From contig NZ_AP024819.1 in assembly GCF_019703325.1 (NCBI RefSeq), positions 868,001 through 932,000 on the forward strand: a stretch of DNA of 64,000 nucleotides, in the 5' to 3' direction. Position 1 is the first letter of the stretch. Each line of letters opens with the position of its first letter. This stretch comes from Helicobacter sp. NHP19-012. Lineage in GTDB: Bacteria; Campylobacterota; Campylobacteria; Campylobacterales; Helicobacteraceae. The notes below the pieces were generated by a model. That model was not told where the DNA came from, did not search any database, and saw nothing but the letters and a program-made list of their open reading frames with translations. Of this stretch, positions 52,007 through 61,087 are shown piece by piece. A program made the translations under genes and the position numbers.

Positions 52007-53277
52007 TAGACCCTAGCCCCCCGTTTAGGCACTTTGGAAAAGAGCGGTCCAAATTCTTGCAAAATGCATCCGTGTATCGTAAAAATGTTGCGCTCATCTT
52101 TGTAGGCGTAGCTTAAACGCAATTCTAAAGTGTCCAATGCGCTTTTGATGATATACATGCCCAGCCCAAAACCATGCGCCTCGCTAGGGTTTTCGTGGTG
52201 GAAGTAGGGTTTGAAGTAGTGCATTAAGTCCTCTTTTAAAGGCTCGCCCCGATTTGAGATGGCAATGTCCTTACCGATGGTTTCAATTTTGACCTGCCGA
52301 TCGGGGCTGTATTTTAAGGCATTGTCTAGCAAATTTTTAACCACAAGGCTAAAAAGCTCAAAGTCGGTCTCAAGGGTGTGGTTTGGCACATTTGCTACAA
52401 TGCAAGCACTCCCCTTGTCTAAGAGCAACATGTTTTTTACATGCTCTAATAGGCGGTCCATCAAAAACATTTCTTTGGTGATTTTGTAGTTCTTAGAGGA
52501 GAGCTGCTCGATGCGGGCAAATTGCTCGATCAAAGCGTTTAGACGCTTAAAAGTGGTGAGTAGCCTTTCTTTTTGCACGCTGTTGTCCACCATTTCGGCG
52601 ACAATCATTCCCTTTGCAATAGGGGTGCGTAGCTCGTGCATGATAGCGCGCAAGAATAAAATGCGCGACTCGTTCATGCCTTTAATTTTTTTGATAGCAT
52701 TGTCAAAGGCTAGGGCTAAGTCTCCGATCTCATCTTGTTGGTCTAACTTGCACTCTATATCCATTTCCCCGCTTGAAAATAGGTGGACTTTTTTACGCAG
52801 TTCATTGATGGGGATAAAACCTTGCAACATGAAAACAAAAATCATGGTGATTAAAAACGCCCCCACAGAGATCGCAAAGTAGTAGTTGCGGTAAGAGGTC
52901 TTTTGGATTTCCTTATACAGCACCGTGTCGCCCTGACTTTTAAGGGAGATAAAAATTTTGTTGCCAACCTTGATGATGCGGGCTAGGGGATTCTCATCGT
53001 TTTCGATTATACCCTTCTGTTTGTCTAGGATTTCGTGCAGTTCTTGTTGGGTGATCTCTTGAAAACCCAATTCATGTAAATAGACTTCAGCAGAGTAGCG
53101 GTTATTTTTGTCGGCTAGAACTTGGTTGATTGTGGTGATGAATTGTTGGTGGCGGATTTGGGTTTGAAAATTCTCATGATCGATCTGTGAGCGGATAAAA
53201 TAGTAAGAAAACGCCGCAAAGCTTGTGATCGAGATCACAAACAAAAAGACAATCTTACTAAAGATTGAAAAAGGCAT
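52006..53277 (-). CDS. arsS: Acid-responsive sensor histidine kinase ArsS
   Basis: 423 residues: first membrane helix (about 8-28), periplasmic sensor domain with several His (HENF, IRHQQF, LHELGF, ELHEIL), second helix (about 134-153), HAMP linker, H box RAIMHELRTPIAKG (His about residue 212), N box NLLDNALKYS and G box GFGLGMYII. In H. pylori ArsS (HP0165) senses low pH through periplasmic histidines and phosphorylates ArsR, inducing urease and other acid-resistance genes. The stop of arsR and the start of this gene are adjacent. Downstream is the purF-like gene rather than hemB directly. Confidence 0.92.
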   Translation of the reverse strand: MPFSIFSKIVFLFVISITSFAAFSYYFIRSQIDHENFQTQIRHQQFITTINQVLADKNNRYSAEVYLHELGFQEITQQELHEILDKQKGIIENDENPLARIIKVGNKIFISLKSQGDTVLYKEIQKTSYRNYYFAISVGAFLITMIFVFMLQGFIPINELRKKVHLFSSGEMDIECKLDQQDEIGDLALAFDNAIKKIKGMNESRILFLRAIMHELRTPIAKGMIVAEMVDNSVQKERLLTTFKRLNALIEQFARIEQLSSKNYKITKEMFLMDRLLEHVKNMLLLDKGSACIVANVPNHTLETDFELFSLVVKNLLDNALKYSPDRQVKIETIGKDIAISNRGEPLKEDLMHYFKPYFHHENPSEAHGFGLGMYIIKSALDTLELRLSYAYKDERNIFTIHGCILQEFGPLFSKVPKRGARV

Positions 53278-53961
53278 TTAAAACTCTAGTTTATAGCCAA
53301 CCCCCCGCACAGAGATGATGTGCTTAGGCTTCTTAGGGTCTTGCTCGATCTTGGAGCGCAAACGCCCAATGATGACATCTATGCTTTTATTGGAGCTTTC
53401 GGGACTAATGGACTCGGATTCAATGGCGATCGACTCCCTAGAAAAGACATAGCCCTTTTTGCTGATCAAGAGCGTAAGAATTTCATACTCCGCTCGGGTG
53501 AGCTCGAGTTTCCTATTTTGCATATAGACCTCTCTAGCATCGTGGTCTATCTTAAAAAGGTTGTTTTTGGCTTGCGTTTCTCCCTCTTGTGGGGGTTTTT
53601 TATTGTAGCGGCGCAACAAGGATTGGATGCGGGCTAGAAGTTCTTTAGGGTCGTAGGGTTTGGGGATGTAGTCGTCCGCCCCACACTCTAGGGCTTCTAC
53701 CTTGTCGCTAAGGTCATTTCTAGCTGAAGAGATAATAATAGGAATGTCTTTTTGTTTAGAAATGCGCTTACACACCTCTAAGCCATCTAAATTAGGCAAG
53801 GTCAAGTCCAAGAGCAGTAGGTCGTATTGTTGGGTAGTGGCGGCACTGATGCCGGTGTAGGGCTCATCACAATTCACCACTTCAATGTCATGCTGGCTTA
53901 AAAATTCGCTCAAAATCTCAGCTAACTCAACATCATCTTCTATCATGAGTATCTTGATCAT
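53278..53961 (-). CDS. arsR: Acid-response regulator ArsR (OmpR family)
   Basis: 227 residues. Receiver domain with acidic pocket [10 protein letters not shown], phosphoacceptor Asp in [12 protein letters not shown], and Lys in [12 protein letters not shown]-terminal winged helix with [17 protein letters not shown] and [22 protein letters not shown]0166 homologue. I used the ATG at 53959-53961, preceded by GAGG; a GTG 6 bases upstream would add only two residues. Presumably autoregulated with arsS. Confidence 0.93.
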   Translation of the reverse strand: MIKILMIEDDVELAEILSEFLSQHDIEVVNCDEPYTGISAATTQQYDLLLLDLTLPNLDGLEVCKRISKQKDIPIIISSARNDLSDKVEALECGADDYIPKPYDPKELLARIQSLLRRYNKKPPQEGETQAKNNLFKIDHDAREVYMQNRKLELTRAEYEILTLLISKKGYVFSRESIAIESESISPESSNKSIDVIIGRLRSKIEQDPKKPKHIISVRGVGYKLEF

Positions 53962-54022
53962 AAGCACCTCAATAGAAAGTTAACAAACGCCAAATATTAA
54001 CATAAAATCAATGAAAACGAAA

Positions 54023-54316
54023 TCAATCCTTGAAAGATTTCAGCCTTTCTTGAACCATATAGAGTTGGTATTGCAAATAATTGACCACTAGATCTAACTT
54101 CATTGGCAAGTTCTTGATTTGGGGGGACTTTAGACCCTCGAAGAGTAAAAGGGTCTTTTGCTCTAGGTCCTTTAAGAATTGCTGTTCCTCTTGCAAGACC
54201 TTGGGGCTTTGTTTGGGGGGCGGAGTTTTGTTAACCGCCTTGGGTTTTTGCTCGACTTGTTCGATTTCATCTAGAGTTTGGGAGATGATGTTTTTTAATT
54301 CCATTTGAGTAACCAT
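54023..54316 (-). CDS. Small CiaD-like domain protein (HP0167-position)
   Basis: 97 residues, cytoplasmic, no signal. It has a charged proline-rich middle (KAVNKTPPPKQSPK) and a C-terminal helical domain with LLLFEGLKSPQIKNLPMKLD and VVNYLQYQLYMVQERL. That pattern (LFEGfqspn.kn...KLdl..nfleylLa.ie.rl) recalls the C-terminal domain of Campylobacter CiaD and its small epsilonproteobacterial relatives, often misannotated as oxoglutarate acceptor oxidoreductase. Function unknown. It overlaps the next upstream gene by 22 bases and precedes arsR with a 61-base gap. Confidence 0.6.
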   Translation of the reverse strand: MVTQMELKNIISQTLDEIEQVEQKPKAVNKTPPPKQSPKVLQEEQQFLKDLEQKTLLLFEGLKSPQIKNLPMKLDLVVNYLQYQLYMVQERLKSFKD

Positions 54317-54609
54317 TGTTCGATTGTTGCAAGTTCAGCCGGGGTGGCAGCTTGGCTAAATAGGGTCTGCATGTTTTGGATTTGAAAACGCTGCAAGGGG
54401 GCGTATTGGCTCAAACTTGCCCCCACTTTGGGCTTGGCTTGAGCGGGTTTTTGGGGGGTTTTTGGCTCAAGCGCACTCAAGCGTTTGTGGCTTTGCAAGG
54501 CTTGCTTGTGGTGTGGATCGCTCTTTAAAATGCTTTTGTAAATTTGTAAGGCTTCCACAACACGCCCTTGTAATTCATACACACCCGCTAACGCAATCGC
54601 TTGTTCCAC
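54295..54609 (-). CDS. Small TPR-like protein (HP0168-position)
   Basis: 104 residues. A single TPR pair at the N-terminus (QAIALAGVYELQGRVVEALQ then IYKSILKSDPHHKQALQSHK), a basic Pro/Lys linker (KTPQKPAQAKPK) and a short C-terminal segment (LSQYAPLQRFQIQ). No signal peptide. In H. pylori the equivalent place is occupied by short hypothetical genes between arsR and the collagenase-like gene. It may work with the overlapping CiaD-like gene. Confidence 0.6.
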   Translation of the reverse strand: MEQAIALAGVYELQGRVVEALQIYKSILKSDPHHKQALQSHKRLSALEPKTPQKPAQAKPKVGASLSQYAPLQRFQIQNMQTLFSQAATPAELATIEQWLLKWN

Positions 54610-54642
54610 TCTAAAAACCTTAATCGTTTATTCAACTTATTA

Positions 54643-54648
54643 TATAAT
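54643..54648 (+). promoter_or_regulatory. -10 box for kefB
   Basis: TATAAT on the plus strand about 60 bases before the kefB ATG. The surrounding TTATTATATAATA is nearly symmetrical and could also serve the divergent small gene. Confidence 0.5.
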
Positions 54649-54706
54649 AGCCCCTTTTAATAATTGCTTTTAAAATTCAGTTTGAAAGAGTGGATAAGGG
54701 CGCAAA

Positions 54707-55945
54707 ATGGAAGTGCATGCGCTGTATGTGGTTGTGGCAGGATTGGGACTTAGTGTGGTGAGCAGTCTATTGCTTAAAAAGATCGAAATGCCCGTCATCA
54801 TCGGGTATATCTTCACCGGCCTTATCATCGCCGCCCTTTTTCACATCCAAGACTTTGAATCGCTTTCAGAAATCGCCGACTTTGGGATCGTGTTCCTCAT
54901 GTTTATGATCGGGCTGGAGTTCAACTTTGACAAACTAAAGACCATGAAACAGGAGGTCTTGCTTTTTGGCGGGTTGCAGGTAGTCGTTACCTCCGCCTTG
55001 TACTTGCTCTTTGGCTACTTTGTGATGGGTTCGTCTTGGGGCTTTTCTTTGGTTGTGGCGATGGGCTTTTCGCTCTCCTCTACGGCGATTGTGCTGACAT
55101 TCTTTGAAGAGAGCAAGCAGTTAAACACCCCCGTGGGCAAAATTGTGGTGGGGATTTTGATCTTTCAAGACATTGCGGCGATCCCCATGCTCTTGATTTT
55201 AATGCTCATGGGTGGGGGGAGTAACCACTTTTTAGGCTTGGTGATCAAAACCATCGTTTCGGCGGTGATCATTTTAACCCTCTTGCTCTTGCCCGGAAAA
55301 CTTGCCGCCACAAGGATTTTAAGCCTAGCCGCAGAGAGCCGTTTGCCTGAGATTTTCATGGGAACGATTCTACTGATTGTCTTTGGGGCAGCAAGCCTTA
55401 GCCACTTTTTTGGCTTTTCCATGTCGCTTGGGGCGTTCGTGGCGGGCATGGCGATCTCCAAGTCGCGTTATCGTATCCGCGTGCAAGAGGAGTTCGCCCA
55501 GCTTAAAAACATCTTTTTGGGGCTTTTCTTTGTTACGGTGGGCATGCAAATCCACTTGGGCTTTTTATTTGAAAACCTCTTTGCGGTGATTTTCTTACTT
55601 GTCTTTGCCATGTTCTTAAAAACAGCGTTTTTATTTGGGATTTTACGCATCTTTAGAGACAGCAAGAGCTCTTTAAAAGCCGCCTTGTCTTTAGCGCAAA
55701 TTGGGGAGTTTGCCCTAGTGGTGTTTTTGAGTGCGAGCAAACACAAACTTTTAACCTTGCAAAAACACGAGGGCATTTTAGCCTTCTTGCGCGATCACGA
55801 CATCATCCATGTCGGGGCGGACGACATCCAACAATTCTTGGTGTTGATGATCATCTTTTCCATGCTCATCACCCCCTTTATTTTGAAATACTTGGATGCG
55901 ATTGTGGACTTTTTCACCGATAAATTTAACAAAAACAAGGCTTAA
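54707..55945 (+). CDS. kefB: KefB-type monovalent cation:proton antiporter
   Basis: 412 residues, about 12-13 membrane helices of the CPA2 family. Conserved helix MPVIIGYIFTGLIIA, FGIVFLMFMIGLEF (motif with the acidic residue), FSLSSTAIVLTFF, ILIFQDIAAIPMLL (the QD pair), and SLGAFVAGMAI. No cytoplasmic RCK/TrkA-N domain follows, so ligand gating as in E. coli KefB/C is absent. HP0471 homologue, probably involved in K+/Na+ and pH balance. Not next to the same genes as in H. pylori. Confidence 0.9.
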   Translation: MEVHALYVVVAGLGLSVVSSLLLKKIEMPVIIGYIFTGLIIAALFHIQDFESLSEIADFGIVFLMFMIGLEFNFDKLKTMKQEVLLFGGLQVVVTSALYLLFGYFVMGSSWGFSLVVAMGFSLSSTAIVLTFFEESKQLNTPVGKIVVGILIFQDIAAIPMLLILMLMGGGSNHFLGLVIKTIVSAVIILTLLLLPGKLAATRILSLAAESRLPEIFMGTILLIVFGAASLSHFFGFSMSLGAFVAGMAISKSRYRIRVQEEFAQLKNIFLGLFFVTVGMQIHLGFLFENLFAVIFLLVFAMFLKTAFLFGILRIFRDSKSSLKAALSLAQIGEFALVVFLSASKHKLLTLQKHEGILAFLRDHDIIHVGADDIQQFLVLMIIFSMLITPFILKYLDAIVDFFTDKFNKNKA

Positions 55946-55951
55946 TCAAGG

Positions 55952-57094
55952 ATGGTTCGAATTGGGATTGTGGGCTTGGGCTGTGTGGGCCTAAGTGTGG
56001 TGGAGATTTTAAACAAGCACGCCGATCTGTTGGCACAAAGGTGTGGGCGTGAGTTGGTGGTGCAAAGGGGAGTAGTTCGGGATTTAGGCAAAAAACGCTC
56101 CGTGGGCTTTGCTTTAAGCACGGACATCAACGCCCTTTTAGACGATCCGCAAATCGATCTCATTGTGGAGCTGAGTGGGCAGGTGGACTTGGCTTACAAG
56201 CTCGCCACAAAAGCCCTAGAGCAAGGCAAGGGCTTTATCACTGCAAACAAAGCCATGCTTGCCAAGCACCAAAAGTTGATCCACAGCCCCATCGGCTTTG
56301 AGGCGAGTGTGGGCGGGGGCATCCCCCTCATCAAGGCACTTAAAGAAGGGCTGGCGTCTAACGCCATTATCAGCATACAAGGCGTGGTCAATGGAACTTG
56401 TAACTTCATCTTGGAGCAAATGAGCGGGGGGTCTAGTTTTGAGGATGCGCTCAAACAAGCCCAAGAGTTAGGCTACGCTGAGGCAAATGCCCACTTAGAC
56501 ATCAGTGGGCAAGACAGCGCACATAAACTTTTGATTCTTTCTTCCCTAGCCTTTGGAGGGCAGATTGCGCTTGAAGGCGTGGCAGTACGAGGCATTGAGG
56601 GGACTAGCAACGCCGATTTAATGCATGCCAAACGCTTAGGTTACACCCTTAAACTTCTAGTCCAAGCGCATAAAAGTGTAAGTGGGCTAGCCTTAAGCGT
56701 GGGTCCTGTCTTGCTGCCACAAGGGCATTTGCTTGCCCAAATTAAAGGTGTGATGAATGGGGCTATTGTCGTGGGCGACTTTGTGGGGGAGACCTTTTAC
56801 TATGGAGCGGGAGCGGGAGGGTTAGCCACAGCCAGTGCCGTGGTGAACGACATTGTAGACTTTTGCAAACAAAGACACACCCCAAAGCCAACAACCTTGA
56901 ACAAAATCGCCACAGCCCCCACTCCCCCCACCCCCCACTATGTCCGCCTAGCACAAGCCATGCCTAAAAATATCCCCGCCACTTTGCACTTTTGTGTAGG
57001 GCAAGAGCACATCTACACCACACCGCCCACAAGTCTAGCCTATTTGCAAGAGCACCTAGGCACTGGGGCGCAGATTTACCCCATTTTAGCGTGA
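55952..57094 (+). CDS. hom: Homoserine dehydrogenase
   Basis: 380 residues. N-terminal NAD(P) loop [12 protein letters not shown], catalytic region [23 protein letters not shown] and [32 protein letters not shown] and [12 protein letters not shown] short C-terminal segment (about 310-380) is a reduced ACT-like domain, shorter than in most bacteria and than I recall for H. pylori (about 420). It reduces aspartate semialdehyde to homoserine for threonine/methionine. HP0822 homologue. Its TGA overlaps the GTG of yraN. Confidence 0.93.
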   Translation: MVRIGIVGLGCVGLSVVEILNKHADLLAQRCGRELVVQRGVVRDLGKKRSVGFALSTDINALLDDPQIDLIVELSGQVDLAYKLATKALEQGKGFITANKAMLAKHQKLIHSPIGFEASVGGGIPLIKALKEGLASNAIISIQGVVNGTCNFILEQMSGGSSFEDALKQAQELGYAEANAHLDISGQDSAHKLLILSSLAFGGQIALEGVAVRGIEGTSNADLMHAKRLGYTLKLLVQAHKSVSGLALSVGPVLLPQGHLLAQIKGVMNGAIVVGDFVGETFYYGAGAGGLATASAVVNDIVDFCKQRHTPKPTTLNKIATAPTPPTPHYVRLAQAMPKNIPATLHFCVGQEHIYTTPPTSLAYLQEHLGTGAQIYPILA

Positions 57095-57429
57095 ACACAA
57101 GGGGGCAGTTAGCCGAGGATTTGGCTTGCCAGTATCTGCAAAAACATGGGTGTGCCATTATTTGCCGCAACTTTTTCAGTCCTTATGGCGAGATTGACAT
57201 CATTGCTTTAAAAGATGAGGTGTTGCACTTTATTGAGGTAAAAAGCCGGGCTAAAGACGAGCCTCTTTATGCCGTTACACCTAGTAAGTTGCAAAAAATC
57301 CAACAAACCATCGGGTTTTATTTTCAAAAAAATCCTAGTGATGATTTAGCCTTTTGTATTGATGTGCTCACGCTTAAGGGGGAGTTACCAAATTGCCAGT
57401 TTGAGTGGATTCAAAACATTATATTTTAG
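57091..57429 (+). CDS. yraN: UPF0102 endonuclease-like protein YraN
   Basis: 112 residues from the GTG at 57091 (overlap GTGA with hom). PD-(D/E)XK-like fold: [34 protein letters not shown] and [13 protein letters not shown] (the ExK). Family function is unknown, possibly DNA processing. HP0823 homologue in conserved order between hom and trxA. Confidence 0.9.
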   Translation: MNTRGQLAEDLACQYLQKHGCAIICRNFFSPYGEIDIIALKDEVLHFIEVKSRAKDEPLYAVTPSKLQKIQQTIGFYFQKNPSDDLAFCIDVLTLKGELPNCQFEWIQNIIF

Positions 57430-57457
57430 GTTTAAAGGCAAGCTTGATAATCCATGT

Positions 57458-57463
57458 TATAAT
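57458..57463 (+). promoter_or_regulatory. -10 box for trxA
   Basis: TATAAT with an upstream TG-like extension, 31 bases before the trxA ATG and after the yraN stop, with TTTAGGAGAA as ribosome site. Suggests the trxA-trxB-dapB group can be transcribed apart from hom. Confidence 0.6.
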
Positions 57464-57493
57464 GCACACCTATTTAAAAATTTAGGAGAATTA

Positions 57494-57811
57494 ATGTCAG
57501 GTTATGTTGAATTGACACATGAGAATTTTGATGTAGAAACTAAAAATGGCGCAGTGATTGTAGATTTTTGGGCACCTTGGTGCGGGCCTTGTAAAATGCT
57601 CTCCCCCATCATTGATGAGCTGGCTAGTGAATATGCCGGTAGGGCTAAGATTTGCAAAGTGAACACAGATGAACAAGAGGAGTTGTCCGCCCGCTACGGC
57701 ATCCGTAGCATCCCCACTATTTTATATATGAAAGATGGTAAAGTGCTCAACCAAACCGTGGGTGCACTCTCTAAACAATCCTTAAAGGATCACATTGATA
57801 AACTCCTCTAA
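57494..57811 (+). CDS. trxA: Thioredoxin 1
   Basis: 105 residues. Active site WCGPC in [12 protein letters not shown], cis-Pro loop IRSIPTIL, and a C-terminal KDHIDKLL. Starts at the ATG after AGGAGAA. Reduces protein disulfides and donates electrons to peroxiredoxins. HP0824 homologue. Its end overlaps the TTG start of trxB by 17 bases. Confidence 0.96.
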   Translation: MSGYVELTHENFDVETKNGAVIVDFWAPWCGPCKMLSPIIDELASEYAGRAKICKVNTDEQEELSARYGIRSIPTILYMKDGKVLNQTVGALSKQSLKDHIDKLL

Positions 57812-58753
57812 TACGTCCCCACTAGACCTAGCGATCATCGGCGGGGGTCCTGCTGGGCTAAGTGCGGGGCTTTACGCCACAAGGGGGGGGCTTAAAGAGG
57901 TGGTGCTGTTTGAAAAGGGCGCGCCCGGAGGACAAATCACCTTTAGTAGCGAGATTGAAAACTACCCAGGGGTGCGTGAAGTGGTGAGCGGTTTGGACTT
58001 CATGCAACCTTGGCAGGAGCAGTGTTTTCGCTTTGGGCTTAGGCACGAAATGACCCTTGTAACACAGATTAAACCCCATGGGACACATTTTGCAATCCAC
58101 ACGGATGAAAATAAGGTTTTTTATGCCAAAAGTGTGATTCTAGCCACAGGTGGTAGACCTAAGAGAGCGGGCGTTAAAGGTGAGGACACTTTTTGGGGCA
58201 ATGGGGTGAGTACTTGTGCAACTTGTGATGGTTTTTTCTACAAGAATAAAGAAGTGGCGGTTTTGGGCGGGGGCGACACGGCTTTAGAAGAAGCCCTTTA
58301 CCTAGCCAAAATTTGCACCAAAGTCTACCTCATCCACCGCCGCGATACTTTCCGCGCCGCCCCCATTACCTTAGACAAAGCCAAAAATAACCCCAAAATC
58401 GAGTTTTTGACCCCGCTGTGATTGAAGAGATCAAGGGTGATGCGAATGGGGTTAGCGGTGTGGTGTTTAAAAACACCCATACGGGCATGGTGAAAGAATT
58501 GGCCGTTCCCGGAGTTTTTATTTTTGTGGGCTATGAAATCAACAATGAAATTTTAAAACAAGAGGATGGGGACATGCTTTGTGCATGCGATCCTCATGGG
58601 GCTGTTGTGGTGGACTTGGCGATGAGAACAAACATTAAAGGTCTATTTGCCGTTGGAGATATACGCACACAGGCGGCAAAACAAGTGGTCTGTGCGGCTG
58701 GGGATGGCGCTACGGCTGCGCTCTCGGCTCTTGCCTATTTAGAGGGGCATTGA
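57795..58753 (+). pseudogene. trxB: Thioredoxin reductase, frame broken by a one-base loss
   Basis: Two frames combine to about 319 residues. FAD site [19 protein letters not shown], redox pair CATC in [19 protein letters not shown] site [15 protein letters not shown], and, in the second frame, GLFAVGDI and [17 protein letters not shown]. The break is near 58416-58417: EFLTPL should be followed by VIEEIKGD, and one missing base in CCGCT(x)GTG restores it. HP0825 homologue. The TTG start has AAAGGA upstream and lies inside the trxA end. Since the enzyme is normally needed, a sequencing indel is likely. Confidence 0.9.
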
Positions 58754-59527
58754 ATGCCACAATTACAAGTGGGGATTTTTGGGGCGAGTGGAAAAGTTGG
58801 GGGGTTATTGGCTAAAGAGATACAAAAGCACCCCCACCTAGCCCTTTCAAGTGTCTTTTTGCGCCAAAATTTGAGCCTGCAGCTCGCCCAAATCTTGCCC
58901 CAAGAAACTTTTGTAACCAATGATGTAGAGCAATTTCTTGCCCATTGTCAGCTTGTGATCGACTTTTCTTCTCCCAAGGCTTTAGACATGCTCTTGCAAG
59001 CCTTGCTTTCAAATCCCCTACCCCTTGTGTGCGGCACAACAGGGTTGCAAGAACAATGGCAAGTCTTAGCCGAACTGAGCCAAAAAGTCCCCGTTTTATA
59101 CGCGTCTAATATGTCTTTAGGTGTGGCGGTGTTAAACGAGGTGGTGGGAGAGGTGGCTAGAAACTTAGAACACGCCGACATTGAGATCACAGAGATCCAC
59201 CACCGCTATAAAAAAGATTCACCGAGCGGAACGGCTTTGACTCTAGGGCAAACTTGCGCCCACGCTAGAGGTGTGGATTTTAAAGAGGTGATCCAAGAAC
59301 ATAGAGAGGGCGCACGCAAAGGGGGGGAGATCGGATTTACGAGCTTAAGGGCGGGTGATGTCTTGGGGCGGCACACTGTGGGCTTTTATTTAGATGGGGA
59401 GTATTTGGAGCTGAGCCACACTGCCACGGACCGCAACATTTTTGCCAAAGGGGCACTGGAGGCGGCTAAGTGGTTATCCGTCCAAAAACCCGGACTTTAC
59501 AATATCCAAGACATCTACCGCTCTTAA
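58754..59527 (+). CDS. dapB: 4-hydroxy-tetrahydrodipicolinate reductase
   Basis: 257 residues. NAD(P)H loop GASGKVGGLLAKEI, CGTTGLQEQ, SNMSLGVAVL, and the catalytic/substrate block EIHHRYKKDSPSGTAL, then REGARKGGEIGFTSLR and DGEYLELSHTATDRNIFAKG. A step of the DAP/lysine pathway, downstream of lysC. It starts at the base after the trxB stop, so it shares an operon with the redox genes; in H. pylori dapB (HP0510) is elsewhere. Confidence 0.95.
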   Translation: MPQLQVGIFGASGKVGGLLAKEIQKHPHLALSSVFLRQNLSLQLAQILPQETFVTNDVEQFLAHCQLVIDFSSPKALDMLLQALLSNPLPLVCGTTGLQEQWQVLAELSQKVPVLYASNMSLGVAVLNEVVGEVARNLEHADIEITEIHHRYKKDSPSGTALTLGQTCAHARGVDFKEVIQEHREGARKGGEIGFTSLRAGDVLGRHTVGFYLDGEYLELSHTATDRNIFAKGALEAAKWLSVQKPGLYNIQDIYRS

Positions 59528-59738
59528 AATTTAAGCATGGATTGAAGCTGTGCCTTGGTCTACTAACGCTCATGTTAACCCAACAAGAGCACACTTGTAG
59601 TCTAATTTTTCAATAAAAGATTCATGATGTTGGTAAAAAGCATTTTAACATCATCAACGACATTGCGCTCAGCACCTCCACTGCCAACCTAGATGTGGGC
59701 ATTAACCAGTTGTTAACTTAAAGCATGGGGGACTCCTC
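59528..59738. other. Non-coding gap with possible gene remnant
   Basis: No intact gene. A plus-strand frame without a start reads ...HFNIINDIALSTSTANLD and VGINQLLT before a TAA near 59721, which could be the tail of a deleted gene. An imperfect stem GATGTT/AACATC lies inside. No clear terminator was found. Confidence 0.3.
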
Positions 59739-61019
59739 TTAAAGTGTATTTTTAATAATGCTAGCAATCGTGTTTAAGTCTTTTTCAAACAGCGCAAAGA
59801 TGTCTACAAGCACCCCATCGTAGCGCAGCACACAGGCTAGCCCTTGTTGGTGCAAAGTGTGGTGTAACTCTTTAAAATTTCTTTTAGGCGTTAAGAGCAA
59901 GCCAAAGCTTTTAAGCCCACTATCTGCCACGCCCCCCCCCACTAAAGCGGTTGTTTCTATGAGCGTAGCCCGCACTCCGCCTAAAAGTTGCAAGAGTTTT
60001 AACGCCTTGTTTAAAAGAGCGTCCCTATCTTGGGCTAAAAATCTTTGTGTGGGGTTTGTTTGCCCTTGTATGTGGGCTTGCAAACTTTTAGAAAGCATGT
60101 AAAGTTGGATTTTATCCGCTCTAAATGCCCGATAAAGGGGGTGTTTGGCTAGTTTTTGGATGCACTCACTAGCCCCTAGCACCACCCCCCCTTGCACGCT
60201 CCCTAAGAGTTTATCTGCGCTAAAACTCACTAAATGGGCGTGCTTTAAGGATTTTTGCACCTGTGGCACGCTTTGCAGACTGCCCAGGTCTTCATAGAAT
60301 AAAATTTTATGCGCTGTGGTGAGTTTAAGCAACTCTTTAGCCCCCACCGAGGCGACAAAGCCTTGTTGGGAGAAGTTGCTAAGATGTATGCTTACAATGA
60401 GGGTTGTGTTGGAGCTTAGGGCGTGTTGGTAGTCTTGTAGATAGGTCTTATTCGTGCTGCCGACAAACTTTAAATTTGTTACGCAATCCAAGAGTTCGTG
60501 TGCCCTAAAATGCCCCCCGATTTCCACTAACTGCCCGTAAGAGAGCAAGGTTTCTTTGTTTTGGGCTTTAGGGGCAAAGACGCTTGCCACTAAGACTAAG
60601 GCGCTGGCGTTGTTGTTTAACACCAAAGCGTCCTCTGCGCCAAAAAGCACCTTTAAGAGCTCTTGCACTAGGGCGCACCGATTCGCCCGTTTGCCCGTTT
60701 GCATATCTACTTCTAAATTAACATAGTCACTTAAAAGTTCTAGCTCTTTTAAATGGCTAGCTTCTAGTGGGGCGCGCCCTAAATTTGTGGAGAGCACCAC
60801 CCCCGTGGCGTTGTAAAGGAGCTTTAAGGGGGGCGACATTAAAGAGTCGTAGCGTTCCTTGACAAGCTCTACCCACTCATTTAAACTTGCACAGGCAAAG
60901 GGAGTAACTTGGTGGGCTTTAAAAAGGGCTGTGGCTAGAGCTTTTAGAGGGGCTTTGGGGTAATCTTGCAAAGCTGGGGCATTTAAGAGGGCGTGCATGG
61001 CGGGGGGGCGGTTTTTCAT
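59739..61019 (-). CDS. selA: L-seryl-tRNA(Sec) selenium transferase-like protein SelA
   Basis: 426 residues. PLP enzyme of the SelA family: LYNATGVVLSTNLGRAPL, VNLEVDMQTGKRANR, ALVLNNNASALVLV, and the PLP lysine in SFSADKLLGSVQGG. Matches H. pylori HP1513. Normally it converts seryl-tRNA(Sec) to selenocysteinyl-tRNA; I see no selB, selC or in-frame TGA selenoprotein in the window, so whether selenocysteine is used is open. It contains a run of nine Cs on the plus strand (59932-59940) in frame. The start ATG at 61017-61019 lacks a good ribosome site; ATGs at 61046 and 60998 are alternatives. Confidence 0.85.
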   Translation of the reverse strand: MKNRPPAMHALLNAPALQDYPKAPLKALATALFKAHQVTPFACASLNEWVELVKERYDSLMSPPLKLLYNATGVVLSTNLGRAPLEASHLKELELLSDYVNLEVDMQTGKRANRCALVQELLKVLFGAEDALVLNNNASALVLVASVFAPKAQNKETLLSYGQLVEIGGHFRAHELLDCVTNLKFVGSTNKTYLQDYQHALSSNTTLIVSIHLSNFSQQGFVASVGAKELLKLTTAHKILFYEDLGSLQSVPQVQKSLKHAHLVSFSADKLLGSVQGGVVLGASECIQKLAKHPLYRAFRADKIQLYMLSKSLQAHIQGQTNPTQRFLAQDRDALLNKALKLLQLLGGVRATLIETTALVGGGVADSGLKSFGLLLTPKRNFKELHHTLHQQGLACVLRYDGVLVDIFALFEKDLNTIASIIKNTL

Positions 61020-61053
61020 AGGGAGGATTGTAACACAAAAGAGCATTTTTAGT

Positions 61054-61059
61054 TATACT
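61054..61059 (+). promoter_or_regulatory. -10 box for speA
   Basis: TATACT on the plus strand, 28 bases before the speA ATG, in the short region divergent from selA. Confidence 0.45.
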
Positions 61060-61087
61060 AAAAGCTCATCAACGCATAGGGGTTGGC

